Shown piece by piece: positions 1 through 12,777 of a stretch of 64,000 nt of DNA. A program made the position numbers and the translations under genes. The DNA comes from Rhizophagus clarus. Its lineage: Eukaryota > Glomeromycota > Glomeromycetes > Glomerales > Glomeraceae. Under the pieces are notes generated by a model that was not told the DNA's origin, did not search any database, and worked only from the letters and a program-made list of their open reading frames with translations. Where the stretch lies: assembly GCA_015698045.1 (NCBI GenBank), contig BLAL01000019.1, positions 614,508 through 678,507 on the forward strand, read 5' to 3'. Position 1 is the first letter of the stretch; each line of letters starts with the position of its first letter.

Positions 1-430
1 TGGTTGTTTTGCTTTAGGTTTATGACCACGCTTTGTTGTTGAAGTAGTATTTTTAACTTCTTTTGCTTCAGATTCTTGACCGGAGACTCCTTTATTATCA
101 TGGTTATTTGGTTGTTTTGCTTTAGGTTTATGACCACGCTTTGTTGTTGAAGTAGTATTTTTAACTTCTTTTGCTTCAGATTCTTGACTGGAGACTCCTT
201 TATTATCATGGTTATTTGGTTGTTTTGCTTTAGGTTTACGACCACGCTTTGTTGTTGAAGTAGTATTCTTAACAACTTCTTTTGCTTCAGATTCATGATC
301 AGAGACTTCAATGACTTCTTTATTTGGTTGATTCACCTTTAAATTACACCCAGGATTCTTTGATGTTGAAGAAGTATTTTTAGCTTCTTTTACTTCGGAT
401 TCTTGATCAGAGACTTCAATAATTGCTTCA
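1..430 (-). repeat. 108-bp tandem repeat inside coding sequence
   Basis: Near-identical units begin at 1, 109 and 217 with exact 108-bp spacing (36 codons), followed by a diverged fourth unit to about 430. The array continues beyond the window edge. Unit variants differ by a His/Arg change in the basic core (KRGHKPK versus KRGRKPK). The period is a multiple of three, so copy-number change keeps the reading frame. Confidence 0.85.
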
Positions 431-1770
431 TCATCATTGTCTGATTGAGGCTTACTAGTAGGACACTTTTCTGCTGAAGAAACATTATTATCAGTTTCTA
501 TTGCTTCACATTCTTGACCAGATGTTTCAACATCTTCATAATTATTATTCGATTGAAGACTGTGATATTTTGTTGCTAAAGAAGTATCATTAAGAATTTT
601 TCTTGTTTTAGATTTTCGTTTAGAATGTTTTTCAATTTCTAAGAGAAGGTTGCAGTTTTATTAATATTTATTAAATATAAAAATTATTTAAAGCAAAGAA
701 AATATTTTATTACAGTCACCTGAATGTTGACTTTCTTCATCATTATAATCTTCTTCAATAACTACATCAACTTCATTAGATTTAATTTCATTACAAACAA
801 CTCATTTTCTTTTAACTCTATTAATATTAACTCTATTGACATTTGCTTTATGGGTCTTGGTACTTTTATTTGTTTCTTGAGTTTCGCACACATTTCTAAT
901 GTTATTAATAATTGATCCTATAATTTTTTTAAAAAAAAGAAAATTGTATTTTTTGTAAGATGAATTATGGATTTGTATATAATATACAAGATAATTTACG
1001 TCTATAATTAACATGTCGACGGATCATCTCACGTTCTGCCCAATCACCAACAGTTTCTGGAAAGGATGGATTTTTCTTATGAAACTAAGGCAAATTAAAT
1101 AACATTGGATTAAGAAATGTAGAATATTGTAATAAATTTATGATTGCCTACCTTATCAATGCATTTATTAATTTCATTAATAGGCATATCACGATATTCA
1201 GTAGTAGAACATAAAGAATACAATTTTTCAGCTACGAGAAGTCTCATAGATTCCTGTAATATATTAAAGTTAGATATTTATAAAACATCTATAGTAGTAT
1301 TATTAATATACTATATAACCACGCCAAATTCTTTTTGGGATATAAAGAAAAGAAGGAATTTTTTAATAGTTTATATTTTTCTTTTTGAATATTGGCTATT
1401 TGTATATAGTATTTAAAATAATAAATAAAAAATCATGAATTTTATATTTAAAAATAATTGCTACCTGCTTGGGTTCGTCACTAGAAAATTCAGTATCATC
1501 TTCTATAATGGTTGGTTGACTTTTATTAGTTGATTTGTTATTAAGAGGCTCTCTTTTTGTAAAATTTGGCAAGTGGCTTCGATTTGATAATTTTTTTTCT
1601 TGTTTATTTTTCTTTTCCTTCTTAATTATAGAAGTATTTTCAAGTTCTGTGATTTTTTTTTTAAGCTCTGCAATTTTTTTTAATGTAACCTCTTCTTCTT
1701 TATTAGTAGTAAAAGAACTATATTCAGAATTGGAAGAACAATCAGACATTTCGTTATTATCATATTCCAT
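1..1770 (-). CDS. Five-exon gene with basic coding repeats, 3' end off the left edge, one in-frame TGA
   Basis: I do not recognise the family. Exons on the minus strand can be joined with consistent phases: 1770-1465, 1253-1152, 1084-1000, 917-720 and 638 to beyond base 1. Each has GT donors and AG acceptors (for example CAG|GTAGCA and CTTCTCTTAG). Exon 1 starts at an ATG, is acidic/serine-rich, then forms a short Lys/Glu coiled coil. Exons 2-3 encode a compact conserved-looking stretch (KKNPSFPETVGDWAEREMI). Exon 5 holds tandem 36-residue units, each with a basic core KRGRKPKAK or KRGHKPKAK that resembles, but is not, a classical AT-hook; a chromatin or DNA-binding role is inferred only from this. 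The one lesion is a TGA at 802-804 inside exon 4; the frame on both sides is open and splices correctly. It may be a recent pseudogene, a sequencing error, or a missed splice choice. Confidence 0.55.
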
Positions 1771-2025
1771 TGTGAATTTTTAGAAAAGATAAAGGTAACA
1801 AATCTTTGAAAAAAGTATTGCTTAAGAATTTTAAATAATTATGTAATTATAACGTGTTAAGCTATATATTGATTGTCTACCATAATTAGCAAAATTTAAA
1901 GGTACCTTTTGTTATACAAAAAAGGAATGTAGTGTAACAGTTAGATTAGATTTTTGCTGTATTATTTGAATTAACTATTCTTTAATCTTTTTTTATTATC
2001 CGATTATTAATAAATAATTATCCAA

Positions 2026-5000
2026 ATGATTAAAAACCGTCAAAAAAAAAAGAAAAGTAACAAACGATTATTAATTCTTTGTGATTGTTTGAAATGCAAA
2101 AGTCAAAATTTAGTTTCAATTTCAACACGTACACGTCATCGAAAAAAGTTTTCTTGAGTTGAAAATATTCAAATTTTAGATATTAACGAATAAGAATCTA
2201 GCAAAGATAATAATGAAGATGAGCAAGATCAAAAGTCAAGTGATACCGAGATTTTAGATAGTGAATCACCTGGTTATGAACCAATTTTTCAAGAATTTAG
2301 CGACAAGTAAGCAATTATAGTACATTTTTTAGATTTTTTTGTTTAATACTAATTAAATTAACCAAATTACTCAAATATTAGTTCTGCATCTGATTGCAAA
2401 AATAGTGAATTGTCAACAGATGATTCAAATTCAGTATTAAGTACTAGTACACAAAACGAGTCAAATCAAGATAGTGAAAATGGTGAGTAATAGCTTTGTG
2501 TCAAATTTTAACATCAAATTTATAATATCTTTAAAACAAACCTTTAAATATGTGCAGATTACACAATTGTTATTAATTGTATTTATATTTGTTTTATTTA
2601 GAAAATGCTAATATTCAATTACCTCCCGGATTTCCAGAAGCTTTAAGACTTTTAGAAATAAAATCACATTCTAATATGACAAACAATATGTATCGTGAAA
2701 TAATTGAGGCCTTTAGTGAACAACATGTATCCTTATATCATGCTACTAATAAATTAGTGAGTTTGGTATCAATTGATCCAGTTTGGATTGATTGCTGTGT
2801 GAAAAGTTGCTGTGCATTTACTGGAAACTTGAAAAATTTACAAGAATGTCCAACTTGTGGAGAGAAAAGATACAAGAGTAATTCAAATGACCAGATTGGC
2901 AGGAAAAAAATGGCATATTTTCCACTTAAAGACAGATTTGTTATTCAATATCAAAACTCAAGCAGGTCACTAGAATTACAGTATAGAAACAACTATACAA
3001 CAAGTCAAGAATATTTACAATATAGATCATATGGCGATGTATTTGATGGTGGACGTTACCAGGAAGAGGGGCACTTTATGGATTATCGAGATATTGCCTT
3101 AATAGCTTCTCTTGATGGTTATAATATATTTAAACAAAAAACGGATGATTGCTGGATAATTTTATTTATTAATGCAAATATTCCACCTGAAAATCGTGTA
3201 AAACGAAATAATCTATTAATTGGAGCTTTGATTCCAGGCCCATCTGCACCAGGTGATTTGAATTCTTTTCCTTATTTAGTAATTGAAGAACTCAAGGAAT
3301 TAGAACGTAAGAATCTAATTATTTGGATTCTATATAAAATTTGAATAAATTTCTAACAATTGGCTTACTATATTGCAGATGGAATTAGATGTCATGATGG
3401 ATATACAAACCAAGATTTTATTCTGCATTGTTCTGTTGTATCTTGGTCAGGAGATACGCCAGCTCTTGCAAAGCTAATGTGTACAACTGGTCACAATTCT
3501 TATCAAGGTTGTCAATATTGTGATTTACGTGGAATATGGGAAAATCATGTTTATTTCCCTATAAAACCTCCAAAGGCAAAACAGGAGTAGCTTATAATCC
3601 AAATAACCTTCCAAAAAGAACACACCAAGACTATTTAAATAAAATAATAAAATGGAAATCAGCCAAAAATAATAGAGATAAAGAAAGAATAGAAACTGCT
3701 ACTGGTATGTATTGGATGGATTATATTATAAAATACATTATAATTTTATAAAATTTAAGATAAATTCAAAATTCTTCTATATTCTAATAAATCAAATTAA
3801 ATTAATACTAGGGGTTAATGGCCAAAGTATACTATTTGAATTAAAATCCACAAAATTTCCAAATTCATTCCCAATTGATATCATGCATTTATTATATGAA
3901 AACATTCCAGGTTACATGTTCAGGCATTGGTATGGGAGCTTTTACCCTAATAATAATTCTAGTCTAAATATAAATAAATATACTATTCAAAGAAATGTAT
4001 AGAATACAATTGGAGAAACAATGGAAAAAAATAAAAAATCAATGCCAGTAGATTTTGGCCAGCCTCCAAGAAATATTGTTAAATATCATAATGGTTTTAA
4101 GGCAGAAGAATGGGCAAATTGGGTGGTGCTATATTCAATGCCATTATTAAAAGAACATTTACCAAATAAAATAATACAAGGCTGGAGTTTATTTGTGGCT
4201 GCTGTTAGATTATGTCAGAAACGAATAATTTCAATAGCAGATGTTAATGAAATTCAACATTTAATACTTGGGTTCTATAATTATTATGAAAGGTAAACCA
4301 GATATTTAAATTATATTATTTATATTTAAAATATACTGTATTTTAACAAGATTTTTAATTGATAGAATATATTATCATCAAGACCAAGCACGATTGCCAG
4401 CAATGAAAATATGTTTTCACTATCTTTTGCATTTAGCTGATACTATAAAGATAAATGGCCCATGTTGGAGTACTTGGCAGTTTCCTATGGAAAGGTTATG
4501 CGGAATGTTAATTCCCCTCGTACAATCAAAGCTTCATCCTTATGATAACCTGGCAAATCAAATTATTCTTAAAGAACGATTGAATCATTTACAATTTATT
4601 GAGCATATCTATCAGCAAGTTCATCCATCACAAAATAAATCAAGACAATGTAACGATGAAAATATTGTATTTACAAATTTAAATTATGAAGAAGAATTAT
4701 ATTTTCCAACCACTAAACATCATCTCAACAAATCAATGGTTAATAAATTAAAAAAACAATATTCAACTTGTTATGAGACCAAAATTATATTACAGCAGGT
4801 ATATGTAAAATAATCTTATTAATGAATAAACAAATATTTTTTGTGGTTTTAACTAATTTAAATTTATGACTTGTACAGGAATTCCCAGAAAATGGAAAAA
4901 AATATGCTCGATTGCGAACTTGGAATGGTCACTATATTGGTTCTATGTGGAAAAGTGAAAATAAAGATTTTGGAAGGATGAATTATGGAATTGCAGTAAG

Positions 5001-5332
5001 TTATTTATATTATAATTTTTTTTTCTAACAAAGTCTAATTGAATAAACTTTTTAGGCGCGGATGAAAGTAGATAAGTGGGCTTAAAAATCGTGTCCCTTA
5101 ATTTGAAATCCAAGAATTTTATGGCCGTGTAAAATATTACTTTGTTCACAAGTTCAATGACAATACACACTTAATGGCATTTGTACAATGGACTCAAAAT
5201 GTCATTGAAGATGAATATGGACTTAAATATTTTCGAGAATTTGGAGTTGAGCAATTTATTGATGTGAGAGTAATTGATCGATGTATAGGTTTCTTAAAAT
5301 GTGGAAATAGTTTTTTTATTATTGACAACTAG
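2026..5332 (+). pseudogene. Decayed CACTA/Plavaka-type transposase (Tnp2-like)
   Basis: The ATG is at 2026. Exons join in phase: 2026-2306, 2382-2482, 2602-3306, 3379-3704, 3812-4292, 4366-4799, 4879-4996 and 5056-5332. Diagnostic parts include an early CDCLKCKS motif, a zinc-finger-like CCVKSCC...CPTCGEKRY, ALIASLDGYNIF, the NIPPENRVKRNN and LIPGPSAPGDLN blocks, then SGDTPALAKLMCTTGH with CQYCDLRG, and a C-terminal FYGRVKYYF...IDRCIGFL block. These match the fungal CACTA-like Tnp2/Plavaka layout as I know it. It is broken by in-frame stops near 2155 and 2190, TAG at 4000-4002, a stop and frame loss near 5083-5100, and a 1-nt loss in an A run near 3571, where PPKAKQE-stop should continue as GKTGVAYNP. 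No terminal inverted repeats were identified. The copy is not autonomous. Confidence 0.8.
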
Positions 5333-5399
5333 GGTTCTTTTAGTACAGTTAGTGAGTTTAGTTTAAATACTATATTAACAGTTAATCAATTGTGATGTT

Positions 5400-6180
5400 A
5401 AATTTTGGTCTGAGTCCTTGGCAAATTTTCATTGCTAATTATTATCATGGTTTACAGCAGGTTCGCAAAAAAAAAGTTGCAAACTATTTTTATTACACAT
5501 AGAAAACGCTTTTCGCAACATTTTTTAACTATACTAATGAAAAAACATTGCAAAAACGTTTTTATTTATGGATTCAGCGGGAAAAATATTTTCGCAGCAT
5601 TTTTAATGCCTATTAATAAAAACGGTGCGAGATGTTTTTTATTTATGAATTAAATGAAAATAGCAACATTTTTTATCTTATAATAAAAAAAATGTTGTAA
5701 AAATCGTTTTTATTTATCTAATAATTTATCGAATTTCATTGTAAAAATATTAAAATCTGAAGTGTTACTGCGAATTTTATTCAACCATTCTAACCTATTC
5801 AACTATTTATTTATTTATAAACTAACAAAACATTATTAATACGTAGATAAAGAAATCTAGTTTAAAAATAAACATAAGAATCTAATACTAAATATTAAAT
5901 TCCACCAAAAAGAGTCAGTGGATGCTAGTCATTTAAATAAAAATGAACACTTAGGGCAGTCTTAGGACTATGGCCAATCAGCAATGAATTCCTAGGTTGT
6001 CATAAAAATCACCCCGAAGTACCGTACAATATTTTCTTTCAGGTCAAAGACCCGCTTCATATAAATACTATTAGATGAAGAATGTTACAAGTTGTAAAAG
6101 GAAGTGACCAAAACTTATCGGAGCCCTATTTAGTATTTAAAGCTCACTAACTTGTACCCAAATTTAATACCTTAGTTATT
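5400..6180. repeat. Flank of an interspersed repeat family (first copy)
   Basis: No gene is visible. The stretch contains repeated CGCAACATTTTT-type motifs (near 5513, 5595 and 5664) and a block near 6120 (GAGCCCTATTTAGTATTTAA followed by CTAACTTGTA). Both recur in the 38.7-40.1 kb region (CGCAACATTTTT near 38855; GAGCCCTAGATAACTTAATA near 39690). This supports a dispersed, non-coding repeat family; superfamily unknown. Confidence 0.5.
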
Positions 6181-6181
6181 T

Positions 6182-7745
6182 AAAATAATTAAGAAATCGT
6201 TTTGTTTTGTTATTTATAAATGATTAAGAAATCATTTTTTTTTGTTATTTAAAATCAAGAAATCGTTATTGTTATTTAAAAATGATTAGGAATTCATTTT
6301 TTTGTTATTAAAAATGATTAAAAATCGTTTTTTATTTTGTTATTTAAAAACGATTAAGAAATCGTTTTTTATTTGTTATTAAAAATGATTAAGAAATCAT
6401 TTTTTATTTGTTATTAAAAATGATTAAGAAATCATTTTTTATTTGTTATTAAAAATGATTAAGAAATCATTTTTTATTTTGTTATTTAAAAATGTTATTT
6501 TAAAAACGATTAAAAAATCATTTTTTATTTTGTTATTAAAAACGATTAAGAAATCGTTTTTATTTTGTTATTTAAAAATTGTATTTTAAAAACGATTAAG
6601 AAATAGTTTTTTACTTTGTTATTAAAAACGATTAAGAAATCATTTTTTATTTTGTTATTAAAAACGATTAAGAATTTTGTTATTAAAACAATTAAGAATT
6701 TTGTTATTAAAAACGATTAAGAATCATTTTTTTTGTTATTAAAAATGTTTGAGAAATCATTTTTTATTTTGTTATTAAAAACGATTAAGAAATCACTTTT
6801 TTTTTGTTATTAAAAATGATTAAGAAATCGTTTTTTATTTTGTTATTAAAAACGATTAAGAAATCATTTTTATTTTGTTATTAAAAACGATTAAGAAATC
6901 GTTTTTATTTTGTTATTAAAAACGATTAAGAAATCATTTTTATTTTGTTATTAAAAACGATTAAGAAATCGTTTTTTATTTTGTTATTAAAAACGATTAA
7001 GAAATCGTTTTTTATTTTGTTATTAAAAACGATTAAGAAATCGTTTTTTATTTTGTTATTAAAAACGATTAAGAAATCGTTTTTTATTTTGTTATTAAAA
7101 ACGATTAAGAAATCGTTTTTTATTTTGTTATTAAAAATGATTAAGAAATCGCTTTTTATTTTGTTATTTAAAAATGTTATTTTAAAAACGATTAAGAAAT
7201 AGTTTTTCATTTTGTTATTAAATACGATTAAGAAATCATTTTTTATTTTGGTTATTAAAAACGATTAAGAATCATTTTTTTTTTGTTATTAAAAATGTTT
7301 GAGAAATCATTTTTTATTTTGTTATTAAAAACGATCAAGAATCGTTTGTTTTGTTATTAAAAATGATTAAGAAATCATTTTTTTTGTTATTAAAAATCAT
7401 TTTTTTTATTAAAAACGATTAAGATATCATTTTTTTTGTTACTAAAAATGATTAAGAAATCGTTTTTTTTTGTTATTAAAAATGATTAAGAAATCGTTTT
7501 TTTTTGTTATTAAAAATGATTAAGAAATCGTTTTTTTTTTGTTATTAAAAACGATTAAGAAATCATTTTTTTTTGTTATTAAAAACGATTAAGAAATCAT
7601 TTTTTTATGTTATTAAAAACGATCAAAAGTCGTTTTATTTTTGTCATTTAAAAACGATCAAGAAATTGTTTTTTTTTTATTAAAAACGATCAAAAAATCT
7701 TTTTTCATTTGAAATCGTTTTGTATTATTTTTTATATTTAAAACG
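6182..7745. repeat. 36-bp palindromic minisatellite, about 40 units
   Basis: The consensus unit is about 36 bp: AAAAACGATTAAGAAATCGT followed by TTTTTATTTTGTTATT. The core AACGATTAAGAAATCGTT is an imperfect palindrome able to form a hairpin in every unit. Units are most uniform around 6830-7140 and diverge outward, as expected for unequal exchange. The open frames on both strands here (6926-7210 minus, 6945-7202 plus) are by-products of the repeat and are not genes. Confidence 0.9.
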
Positions 7746-9127
7746 ATCGGTTTTTTATTCAGTTTGAAAAAAAACTCTGAAACGGTATTTTATATATGAA
7801 ATTCAGGTACCCTAAGCGGGTCATGAATTTGTTGATCTGACTTGAATATCGCAGACCGGGTTAAGTCAATTACCCGACCTATCTCTGAATCTTAATTATT
7901 TTTAAAAAAAAATGATTTTTATATGTTTTATAGGTTCCATATGGGAACCTATTGATAATTTTGAATTCAGAGGTATTTTACGCTCTGAATCTTTTTTTAT
8001 TCATTCTAAAGGGAGTTTATTAACAATTTAAAGTTTCATAGGTCCATTAACTCTAGATTTATTTAATTTTTTTTTTAATTTAGTGCAAAAAAAAACATAA
8101 TAAATTTTAAAAATAAGCTTTAAGAAAAATTTGCAATTCTTGCAAATTTTTCTTTTTCTTTTAAGGATAGCCCTGCGGGCATGATTGTTTAAAATAATTT
8201 TCAAAATATTGAAAATAATTCATTTCATGTGCAGAAAAATTAGTTTTTGAATAAATTTATTTTTTTGAAAGGATCAACATATGAGGCTAAAAAATGTAAT
8301 TTATTTGTGATGGCTCAACTTAATTAATAATATTACTGACACAGGCGAGGTCAGTGACAAAAGTTTCCTAAAGAAAGTGTTCAAAATAATCAAGTAAAAA
8401 AATAAAAAAAAATTTCCTTTGTATGTACATGTTCATGTACTGTACATGTTCAATGTTCTGTTCATAGTACATAAAGTACATATACATTAGATTGATGATA
8501 GAATGAAATAGAAATTTCTATGCAAAATACGCCGGGAATGTTCTTTCAAAAATGGAATGATTTACAGATTTATTCCATTTTTACAAAAAACGGCCAACAA
8601 ATGCTTATCTGTGTGTTAAAGAAGTTGATGATCCCGATGATAGTTATATAGATTCAAATAGTGAAAGTGATTAGTAATTGTACAAATTAAATAAATAGTA
8701 CAAATTTCAAACAAATTTTAAAAATCCATATAAAATAATTGTACAATTTCTGTGTAATAAACATAGGAACTTCAATAACTTTATAAAAAATCTACACTAT
8801 AAATCTAATATATAAATTCTAGACAAAAAATTGTACAATTTTTGTTTATTAAATGTCAGAATATTAATAATATTATGAAAAGCCTATGATAATCATACAA
8901 TTAAATTTTACGAAAAAATGGGATTTTATTCAATTATACAAATAATAAACAAAAGCTAGACAATTATTATAAAAATAAAACAAGAACTGCACGATTTTTA
9001 AACAATGACTTTTTACTGGGAGTTAGTTGTTGTAAATCAACAAGAAACTTATTAATTTACAACAACTTACTTGTTATTTTTACAACAACCTTTTGACTTC
9101 TACGGTACGCCATAAGACTCTGATGAT
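7746..9127. other. Intergenic, repeat-derived sequence
   Basis: No gene is visible. Around 7810-7885 a block (GGGTCATGAATTTGTTGATC ... TTAAGTCAATTACCCGACC) is the reverse complement of a block at 38911-38980, linking both places to one repeat family in opposite orientation. A GTAC-rich palindromic stretch (TGTACATGTTCATGTACTGT and following) lies at about 8424-8490. The rest is AT-rich without recognised structure. Confidence 0.45.
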
Positions 9128-9754
9128 ATGGTGTATCTAGTCAAATTTGGATTCCTTGCTTTTAAGGATGCTAATAATTTAATTTTTGCAGCACCTCTTC
9201 TTAAGCAGTCATTTTTTCAGCAAAATTATGAAGTCCTAAGTGGTTATGATATTCCTACTCCTACAGATTTGTATCATTTTATTGTGAAGATTTTCACAGC
9301 AATGTGTAATGAACTAAGCGGGAAGACTTTAAGAGATATGCTTGGATTTGGATCTGATGGAAGATTCCAGGAACAAACATGGCAGAAGGAAATTTATAGA
9401 ATCGGTACACAGGTATTGGGAAGTGAATATTTTTTGTTATGTGATGTGGGTTCAGTTTTTGGGTGTGACAGTAAAATAGATTTTTATGTGGATAATAAAG
9501 ATTGGGCGATCGAGCTATTGAGAGATGGTGAAGATATGGCTGAGCACACAGTAAGATTTGATACTTTAAAAGGAGAATATAAAGAAATTGTAAAATATGC
9601 AAAGAGCATAGCTGTGATTGATATTCGCAGTGAAGTAAAAAAGGTTCAAAAATTGCGGGAAGATTTCATATATGTATCATGGTCCGAAGATTTTGATGCA
9701 TTTAAGATAGAGAGTTTGGGTAAAGAAACAGTAACTATTAGGTTTCATAATTAG
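9128..9754 (+). CDS. PD-(D/E)XK-like nuclease domain of the Crinkler (CRN) type, probably a fragment
   Basis: This is a 208-residue single ORF starting at ATG 9128. The central part reads like the REase-superfamily nuclease domain found at the C-terminus of many Crinkler proteins of oomycetes and early-diverging fungi: a helix with EQTWQKEIYRIG (conserved Glu), then SKIDFYV (Asp), then WAIELLRDGEDMAEHTVRF (the E-x-L/K strand plus the characteristic His-x2-RF), and later AVIDIR. Crinklers normally carry an N-terminal header with a ubiquitin-like domain and often a P-loop NTPase; neither is seen, nor a signal peptide. It is either a truncated gene, the last exon of a gene with undetected upstream exons, or a free-standing nuclease-domain protein. 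The assignment rests on motif pattern only. Confidence 0.5.
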   Translation: MVYLVKFGFLAFKDANNLIFAAPLLKQSFFQQNYEVLSGYDIPTPTDLYHFIVKIFTAMCNELSGKTLRDMLGFGSDGRFQEQTWQKEIYRIGTQVLGSEYFLLCDVGSVFGCDSKIDFYVDNKDWAIELLRDGEDMAEHTVRFDTLKGEYKEIVKYAKSIAVIDIRSEVKKVQKLREDFIYVSWSEDFDAFKIESLGKETVTIRFHN

Positions 9755-12540
9755 TTATTCTTCTATCAGGTAAAGTAATATATAACACATTTTTCATTTG
9801 ACGCAATAATGCAAAATAATGATAAAACTTGATAATAAGTTACATGCAGTGATTATTTTGATCTTAAAAATATGCACATGTTAAAAAATCAAAATAAGTT
9901 TAAAGATATTGGAATAGTGGAAGTTTTAAGGAAGAAATAAAGCATAGAATATGCCTGCTCAACCCTAAGCGTCTTTTACATAGTAAAAGTAATGGCTGTT
10001 CCTTTCCACTATCCGTTACAAACTATTGCTAATTTTATCATCATTGTCAACGCTAATGCTACTATTACTCGCAAAAGTAACTATTCTTTTCCCTTCTCTC
10101 TCGAGTCATGGAATGATTTTATCCATGAACACATTCACTAAGAAGTAGCACCATGGTCACTTACCACTGATCAAGTTTCTATGGCTGTTTTCTAATTTCA
10201 AGCGTGTTAAATTGATTTGCTAGTTAATGAATCTCGTGTAATTCAAATTTAGTTTTAAACTTTTACATTCTCATTTTCGATGGTATAATAACAAAAATCT
10301 ATTTTTGATTCAATAACCCATATATTATGCACGATGCATAACATTATTAGTATTATATGATTTATTTTTTCTGAAAAATACGTTAAAGAAAGAAGTAATA
10401 AAAACCCGTCCAAGTAAGACTAAAGGATCATTATCGTATATTCGACAAATCAGTACTATATCAGATATAGTAAGAAATGTGTATCAAATTTTTTATTTCG
10501 CAGTTAATTTTAAAAATACCTTATCTGACATTTATGATGCAAGTGAATCAGACTTTGTTATATATAGTGGTCAAATACACGATCCTAATTAATTACCAAT
10601 TCTTCTTTCATGTGAAGGTGTCATTACGTAAATAAAATGAAAGAACAATACACGGATAATTTCTTTATATTGAGTTGTCTCCTGTAAAATATAAACACCT
10701 AGTTTAGTTCTTCTGGTCGAGCCTTCTCTTTATCTGAGTGACTGATTATTCGAAATAAATATAGAAATAAAATCAGTTAAATCAGTGCGTAGCAATAAAT
10801 TAATTATAGACTATTTTAGGTTGAGAACAGCCAAACATAGTTTATCACAAATTTTTGTTAAGTAATGTTCTTTTTTTTTTGATAAAGATTATAAATTATT
10901 CTGCTGAATTTTACCAAAAAAAGAAAACATAAATAAAAGAGAAAAAGTAAGTTTAAAGTATTAAAGAATGAAAAAGAATAAAAATATCTTTTTAGGAGAA
11001 GAAAACATTATAATAGGCGAAACACAAAGCATTAATAATTAAAGGACGTCATGTTCCAGTGATATTTGTTGTTTAACAGACTTCAAATAACAATTTATAA
11101 ACGGAATGAATATTTATTTGCTTTAAATATACTATCAGGTTGAATTGCTGCGTTAGCCAAACTTTTGATCTTTTGTATTCGTGTAAAAAATAATTTATCA
11201 TAGTTGCAAAGCAGGAAATAAATTCCATGCATATATGATTCAATACAAATCCAGATTTTTGTATTAATTTTTAAAATCGTTAATTTATATATTGACTGTT
11301 TTAAGGTTTGTAGTATCAATTATTTTATTGGAGCTTTATTAATGACTTTTGGCAGCATAAAGGTTTGGAAAATATAGATGATAAATGGGTTTCATTACAT
11401 GTTACTGATTTCTACGTTTAAACTTTAAACAGGACCAATTAGGAAAGTAACTACAATTAATTAAAAAAGGAATGAAGTTCATAATCAGTGAAGTTTTTTC
11501 CCATAATAGCTTATTCAAAGAATATTTTAAGGATTTTTTTTAATGAAGTAAGCTATTTAAAATTTAAAGCGCTTTTTTTTTGTCAAATTTCTTTATTGTC
11601 CGTATTTTAAAGCTATATGCTAAAGTATGGGCAATTCCTGGATGTGTATAAAAAAAATAAATAAAAATCTTTCAAGTTTTAATGACTCAAAATTATTAGT
11701 TTTTACTTTTTACAAAAAATAATGACAAAGTTCTGATTATCGAATTTTTTTGATTGGTCCTGATTGTCATTAGTGACTAATGACTTCAAGAAAAATTTTC
11801 ATTATGTCAACCAGTTAGTTTTTACGTTCAAATTTAAATTTTTTTTATTATTTACTCAATTTTAAGTAGAATTTATGTATGTAAAAATTTACGTTTCTTT
11901 TAAAATTTATTCTATAGTTTTTGTTACATCGCATAGTTTATAATGTAATGTATAAAATTATGACAATTGTTTTATTGATGGAAAAGGTTTTTTTTTAGTT
12001 GGATTATTTACATTTGTAAGCCTAACCTTTAAAATGCCAATAAAAAGTTAAGTATAAAACTTTTGTTTTCTGACACGTGTTGCTTTCGTGTTCACGTGTA
12101 ACAATTAAAAGTATTTCTTTTAGCCTGTAACAGTGTAATGGAAATTGAAAAATTCACTTGACGGTCTAACTGCTATAATATACTTAAAATCTTCAAATAA
12201 TATGAACGCTTCGCGGCTTCAGTGTTCGGTGTAAAGTCGAGACTCCAGGAAATTTAATATTTGATTAATTGTTTAGGAGTAGGTGTAGGCGTAGTTTTAT
12301 TAGGAAACTAGAATAATTTTATGTGCATAAAAAAAAAAAGTATTTTGTTATGTTCGATTCCGTAATGACGTTAAACAATTCGTGTATTTGGTAGTGAATC
12401 AATAGGATATTTAAAATGTCTTTAATTAGTGAATATGTTTTGGAATTAAGGAATTGTTATTAACTCTTGGCAATTTTGAGCGTAGTAATTTGTACTTAAT
12501 AAAAAAGTTGGTTGGTTCGTTAATAAAGTTATAATTTTTG
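9755..12540. other. Intergenic, no gene seen
   Basis: AT-rich sequence without a convincing ORF, splice-consistent exon chain or recognisable mobile element. The ORF at 11095-11319 (minus) has no recognisable composition or domain and is not called. Confidence 0.4.
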
Positions 12541-12777
12541 GTTACTACGGAATTAACTTAGATGCAACTGCGGCAGATGTGGCAAAACGGGCGATCTTCT
12601 CCCGGGGTCTGACCCTTGCATCGGATATTCCGACGGCTCCCGTTTATACTCAGTTAAATAAATCCGAAACCTGAAAATCGGTATCTGCATTTTGCATAAA
12701 TAATAAATATTACACAGCAACTAAACGAGGGCGTTAACCCTGTTGTTTCGGAAGAATTTCAATACAATTTTTCAGTA

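Noticed and set aside
6926-7210. Open frames on both strands over the 36-bp minisatellite (NNKIKNDFLIVF-type repeats)
   Set aside because: They exist because the unit length is a multiple of 3 and the unit lacks stops in those frames; no start context, splice sites or protein-like composition.
12560-12660. GC-rich block upstream of the micro-exon gene as a tRNA or structured RNA
   Set aside because: It contains short inverted pairs (ACGGGCGATC/CCGTTTA area) but no cloverleaf or known RNA; it may simply be promoter/leader sequence.
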